A DNA stretch of 6,625 nt, taken from assembly GCA_041917975.1 (NCBI GenBank), contig JAYRWN010000044.1, positions 1 to 6,625 of the forward strand, read 5' to 3'. The notes under the pieces were generated by a model. It was not told the DNA's origin. It ran no database searches and saw only the letters and a list, made by a program, of their open reading frames with translations. Made by a program: the position numbers and the translations under genes. The DNA comes from JAYRWN01 sp041917975 (lineage in GTDB: Bacteria; Bacteroidota; Bacteroidia; Chitinophagales; Saprospiraceae). Positions 3,628 to 6,625 of this stretch are shown one piece after another. Every line of letters starts with the position of its first letter. The stretch's first letter is position 1.

Positions 3628-6625
3628 TTACTGATTACTTCTTACCCCTTTGGCATTGGATAACAGCTCGACCAGGTCACGCAGTTGTCTTTTGGTCAAG
3701 GCGTCACCCATGGGTGGCATGCTGGACGGCTGGTTAATGCGTTTGGTGATGCGTTCAAGAGGCACCTCCAGAGGTTCGGCGGCCGAAGTGATTAAGGTCA
3801 GTTGCCGGGCGGTTTCTTCAGCCAGTCGACCGGTGACTTCCTGACCGTCTTTGAGAGTTAAGGTTACTGTTCCGTAACCGGGAGCAATGCGCGCACTGGG
3901 GTCCACGATGGATTCCAGGATTTGTTCGCGGGTGAGGGTGGCTCCGATGGCGGATAAGTTCGGTCCCACATTACTCCCCGCCCCACCCAGAGTGTGGCAA
4001 CGGATGCATTGGGCGGTGCTGTTTTCGTTAAATACCTGATATCCGGCCCAGCGGTTTCCACCAATTAATGCCATCCGGTAGGCATCCAATTTATTTTCGG
4101 ATTTTATAGCTGCGGCCATTAGATCTTTGATGTCTTGGTTACCGTTGACGGCGATGGCTTCGGTGAGCTCCAAAGTCACCACCTCGGGTAATTTTTTAGC
4201 CTTGAGATCTTGGATAAATGCAGCATACAAATCCTGAACCTGGTCCGCCGGTAGTTTTCCCAGCACACCCATTAAACGCTGTTTTTCCTGGTCACTGCCC
4301 TTGCGCATAAATTCCTGAACGGTGGAGATAAGTACACTTTGCTCCAGGCTGATCTTATCCAGTAACCCGAGAGCGGTGGTGCGCACCCCTGAGTCCGCAT
4401 CTTTCAGACCCATGCTCACTAAACCAGCCAACTGCGGTTCATTTAGTTTGGCTAAAGTATTTAGGATAGCCGATTTAACACCTGGGGCAACTTTTACCAG
4501 GTACATATTTTGTAAAGGCGCTCTAAAATCCGTCAAATTCAATTCACCAATCAGTTGAATGATGGCACTTTGTATTTCAGGGTCTTTGGCGGCCAATAGA
4601 CTATTAATCTCCGGTTTGATTTTAGTTTGTAGTGGGGTGGCATCGCGCTTCACTTCCCCGCGATAACGGCCGTCGACCCGGTCCAATACACTGGGCTCGG
4701 CCCAGGTGCTTAACGCGGCAATCGCTTCGGCACGCATGGCCGGATGGACTTGGGGGCGCTTTATAAAACCAATCAATCCTTCCAGCGATTGCTCATCGCC
4801 CACGCGCAGGCAAGCACTGATGATCCGACGCACCACGGGTTCGGCCGTCAGGGCAGGATTTTGGATCATGGCGGCTACTGCCGGTAAAGCGGCCGGGATA
4901 GATTCATCATCATGAATGCCGCGTACGGCTTCGGCCACAATGGAGGCATCGGAGTCATTGAGATACTTTTGTATGTCGGCGCTTTTCTGCATCCGCAGCG
5001 CCAGAACCCCACCCATGCGCACGGAGCGCTGGCCATGACCGGCTAATTCACCCAATTGTGCTGAGGTGCTGATCCTGGATAAAGCCAGGGTGGCGGCATG
5101 CCTTAAGTACAGATCCTGATCGGCATTGGCGGTGAGCATAGCCGTCAATTTATCAAAAGCTGCTTTATGTCCTATACGCCCCAGCGCCTGGGCGGCAAAG
5201 AACAATACCCGGGGCTGTTTTTGATCCAGCAGGGGCAATAAACGCTCCCCGGCGGACACAACCCTGTTATCCCCCAACACTTTGGCCGCCTGGGCCACCA
5301 TTTCAGGATCCGGGTCGGTCAATAAATTTATCAGGCTGGCGGCATATTTGGTGTCCTGAGGAATTAACTGTCCGATGCCCCATATGCCGTGGATGCGCCC
5401 CAATTGATTGGTAGTTTGGGTGATCGCTTTTTGAAACACTTCATAGCCGGCCTGTCCACGATGGGCCAAGGCAAACTGGGCTTTCAGGCGGATGCGCTGA
5501 TCAGCATATATCAGCCCGTCAAATAATTCGTCGGTGGACAATTTAGCATAATCCAATTTGATGCGGCGGGCGGTCTCCTGACGCTGATCGGCCAGGTCAT
5601 TTTGGTCCGGTGCGACATCGATGCGCCATACGCGACCGTAATTTTTGGTACCCCAGCCATTCACCCAGTCCGCGGCGAAGAGCGAACCATCATTGCCAAA
5701 ACGAATACCGGTGGGCAAAAAACCACTGACCATGTCCAGATCCTGGTCCAAGGCGAATGAAGCTCCGGAAGGTTTCAGGGTAAAACTCCAGATGTGTGAT
5801 GAGGCAGGGCTTCCTACGAACTCCACCAGGAAAAACCGCTTTAACCAGGCACTACCCAGGGCTGTACCCGGGTTATATAACATACCGGTGGGTCCATTGT
5901 GAAAATTTTTAAGGGGCGGCATAATATAATTGGCCTGCCCATCCCAGCGGGGCACAAACAATCTTTCGTCCATCCATACATTATAGCTGTTGTTGCGTGG
6001 ATCAGTATATTTTCCATACTGCCAGTTGGCTCGCCAGCCGGCATCTGAGCCTTCCACAATATGCACCAGGCGCTCACTTTCGCCGCGGTGGTCCCCATCG
6101 TTATCCGAACTGATCAGGTTGCCATATTCATCAAAAACAAATTCATGGGTATTGCGCAACCCATGGGCAAAGACTTCAAAATCACTGCCATCTTCATTAC
6201 AGCGCACGATGATCCCCTCGTTAGGATAATGGTGTTTTTGGCCGGTCTTATCTACCAGGCTTGCTCCGATGTCACCAATACCCCAGTAGATCTTACCATC
6301 CACGCCTTCGATGACTCCCGACATGCCATGCCCGCTGAAACCAATATGTACCGCATAGCCATGATTGAGGCTGGTCCGGCGATCCATAAGACCATCACCA
6401 TCTGTGTCTTCCAGGCGCCAAAGGTCCGGTCCCACCCCGATAAACATATCATGATCACGAACCAATAAAGCCCCGGCCACATCGGTGATTTCTTCATGAA
6501 AATCTTCTACCACCCGCGTCGATTTATCCGCCAGGCCGTCGCCATCCGTGTCTTCCAGGCGCCACACTTCTTCTTTTTCCACCGCCAGATCCCGCCAGTC
6601 ATGTAGGCTGTCCTGGTTTAAATCC
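3628..6625 (-). CDS. Propeller / HEAT-repeat / cytochrome c protein (PVC-type haem-binding CxxCH protein), N-terminus off window
   Basis: Probably an exported, periplasmic redox protein; 998 codons are visible and the frame is still open at 6625, so a GTG at 6580-6582 is internal, not the start. N-terminal part (about 6625-5600): a sorbosone/glucose-dehydrogenase-like beta-propeller of the kind labelled membrane-bound dehydrogenase (TIGR02604-like), with WRLEDTDGDG twice, FAHGLRNTHEFVFDEYGN, SSDNDGDHRGE and the closing NYGRVWRIDV. Middle (about 5560-4080): HEAT-like helical repeats (IRLKAQFALAHRG, DPEMVAQAAKVLGDNRV, PRVLFFAAQALGRIG, DSGVRTTALGLLD). C-terminus (about 4060-3631): a TIGR02603-like haem domain, AGYQVFNENSTAQCIRCH with CxxCH at 3994-4008, GPNLSAIG, ESIVDPSARIAPGYG, and SSMPPMG (Met codons 3718-3720 and 3709-3711), one Met being the probable distal haem ligand. 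Likely oxidises a sugar-type or other organic substrate and passes electrons to the haem; the substrate is not known. Same strand as the trio downstream but separated by the AT-rich island. Confidence 0.93.
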   Translation of the reverse strand, partial: DLNQDSLHDWRDLAVEKEEVWRLEDTDGDGLADKSTRVVEDFHEEITDVAGALLVRDHDMFIGVGPDLWRLEDTDGDGLMDRRTSLNHGYAVHIGFSGHGMSGVIEGVDGKIYWGIGDIGASLVDKTGQKHHYPNEGIIVRCNEDGSDFEVFAHGLRNTHEFVFDEYGNLISSDNDGDHRGESERLVHIVEGSDAGWRANWQYGKYTDPRNNSYNVWMDERLFVPRWDGQANYIMPPLKNFHNGPTGMLYNPGTALGSAWLKRFFLVEFVGSPASSHIWSFTLKPSGASFALDQDLDMVSGFLPTGIRFGNDGSLFAADWVNGWGTKNYGRVWRIDVAPDQNDLADQRQETARRIKLDYAKLSTDELFDGLIYADQRIRLKAQFALAHRGQAGYEVFQKAITQTTNQLGRIHGIWGIGQLIPQDTKYAASLINLLTDPDPEMVAQAAKVLGDNRVVSAGERLLPLLDQKQPRVLFFAAQALGRIGHKAAFDKLTAMLTANADQDLYLRHAATLALSRISTSAQLGELAGHGQRSVRMGGVLALRMQKSADIQKYLNDSDASIVAEAVRGIHDDESIPAALPAVAAMIQNPALTAEPVVRRIISACLRVGDEQSLEGLIGFIKRPQVHPAMRAEAIAALSTWAEPSVLDRVDGRYRGEVKRDATPLQTKIKPEINSLLAAKDPEIQSAIIQLIGELNLTDFRAPLQNMYLVKVAPGVKSAILNTLAKLNEPQLAGLVSMGLKDADSGVRTTALGLLDKISLEQSVLISTVQEFMRKGSDQEKQRLMGVLGKLPADQVQDLYAAFIQDLKAKKLPEVVTLELTEAIAVNGNQDIKDLMAAAIKSENKLDAYRMALIGGNRWAGYQVFNENSTAQCIRCHTLGGAGSNVGPNLSAIGATLTREQILESIVDPSARIAPGYGTVTLTLKDGQEVTGRLAEETARQLTLITSAAEPLEVPLERITKRINQPSSMPPMGDALTKRQLRDLVELLSNAKGVRSNQ
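6398..6564 (-). repeat. Two copies of a 23-base coding repeat (WRLEDTDG, calcium-type DxDxDG loop)
   Basis: Positions 6398-6420 and 6542-6564 agree at 22 of 23 bases (the single difference is T at 6403 against C at 6547), 144 bases apart and in the same frame. Each encodes WRLEDTDG, continuing DGLADKS in one copy and DGLMDRR in the other. The DTDGDG loops resemble EF-hand or thrombospondin type 3 calcium loops and recur in this propeller family. Near-identity at DNA level suggests recent internal duplication or conversion of one blade. Confidence 0.75.

Noticed and set aside
6061..6468. 135-codon plus-strand open frame
   Set aside because: It lies wholly inside the propeller coding region on the other strand, has no recognisable motifs, and is explained by the base composition of the real gene.
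6580..6582. GTG as start of the propeller/HEAT/cytochrome gene
   Set aside because: The frame stays open and protein-like to the window edge (residues DLNQDSLHDWRDLAV), and the family has more propeller sequence and usually a signal peptide upstream.

Overview
The window appears to be a piece of a bacterial chromosome of roughly 50% GC, most likely Bacteroidota and possibly a PVC-group relative. Three things suggest this. A very large propeller + HEAT-repeat + CxxCH haem protein, of a type common in Planctomycetes/Verrucomicrobia and also found in Bacteroidota, fills the right half. The minus-strand genes lack Shine-Dalgarno motifs and have A-rich leaders. Genes are also packed with 1-3 base gaps. 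The assignment is an inference from gene content, not a species call.

Left region (1-2082, minus strand): a compact three-gene run, read right to left. First is a 117-residue TIGR04076-type small protein, then an aldo/keto reductase whose ATG lies one base past the previous stop, then the N-terminal half of a neurotransmitter:sodium symporter (LeuT fold) whose ATG lies three bases past the reductase stop. They look like one transcription unit. A sodium-driven importer of a small amine or amino acid next to an NADPH-type oxidoreductase suggests uptake and conversion of a small organic compound, but the substrate cannot be read from the sequence. The reductase has Ser where the catalytic-tetrad His is expected.

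Middle region (about 2083-3627): a sharply AT-rich block (about 13-35% GC in the sample lines I counted, against about 58% in a sample line of the right flank). It holds one plus-strand gene for a 465-residue, probably four-helix membrane protein that I do not recognise. It is the only gene on the plus strand and sits between two co-directional minus-strand genes, so it looks like a laterally acquired single-gene insertion. This is the most novel item in the window.

Right region (3628-6625, minus strand): the C-terminal 998 codons of a secreted or periplasmic-type protein with a beta-propeller bearing DxDxDG calcium-type loops, a long HEAT-repeat array and a C-terminal mono-haem cytochrome c domain. 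Its N-terminus and any signal peptide lie beyond the window edge.

I see no tRNA, rRNA, CRISPR array, transposase, integrase or convincing intrinsic terminator.
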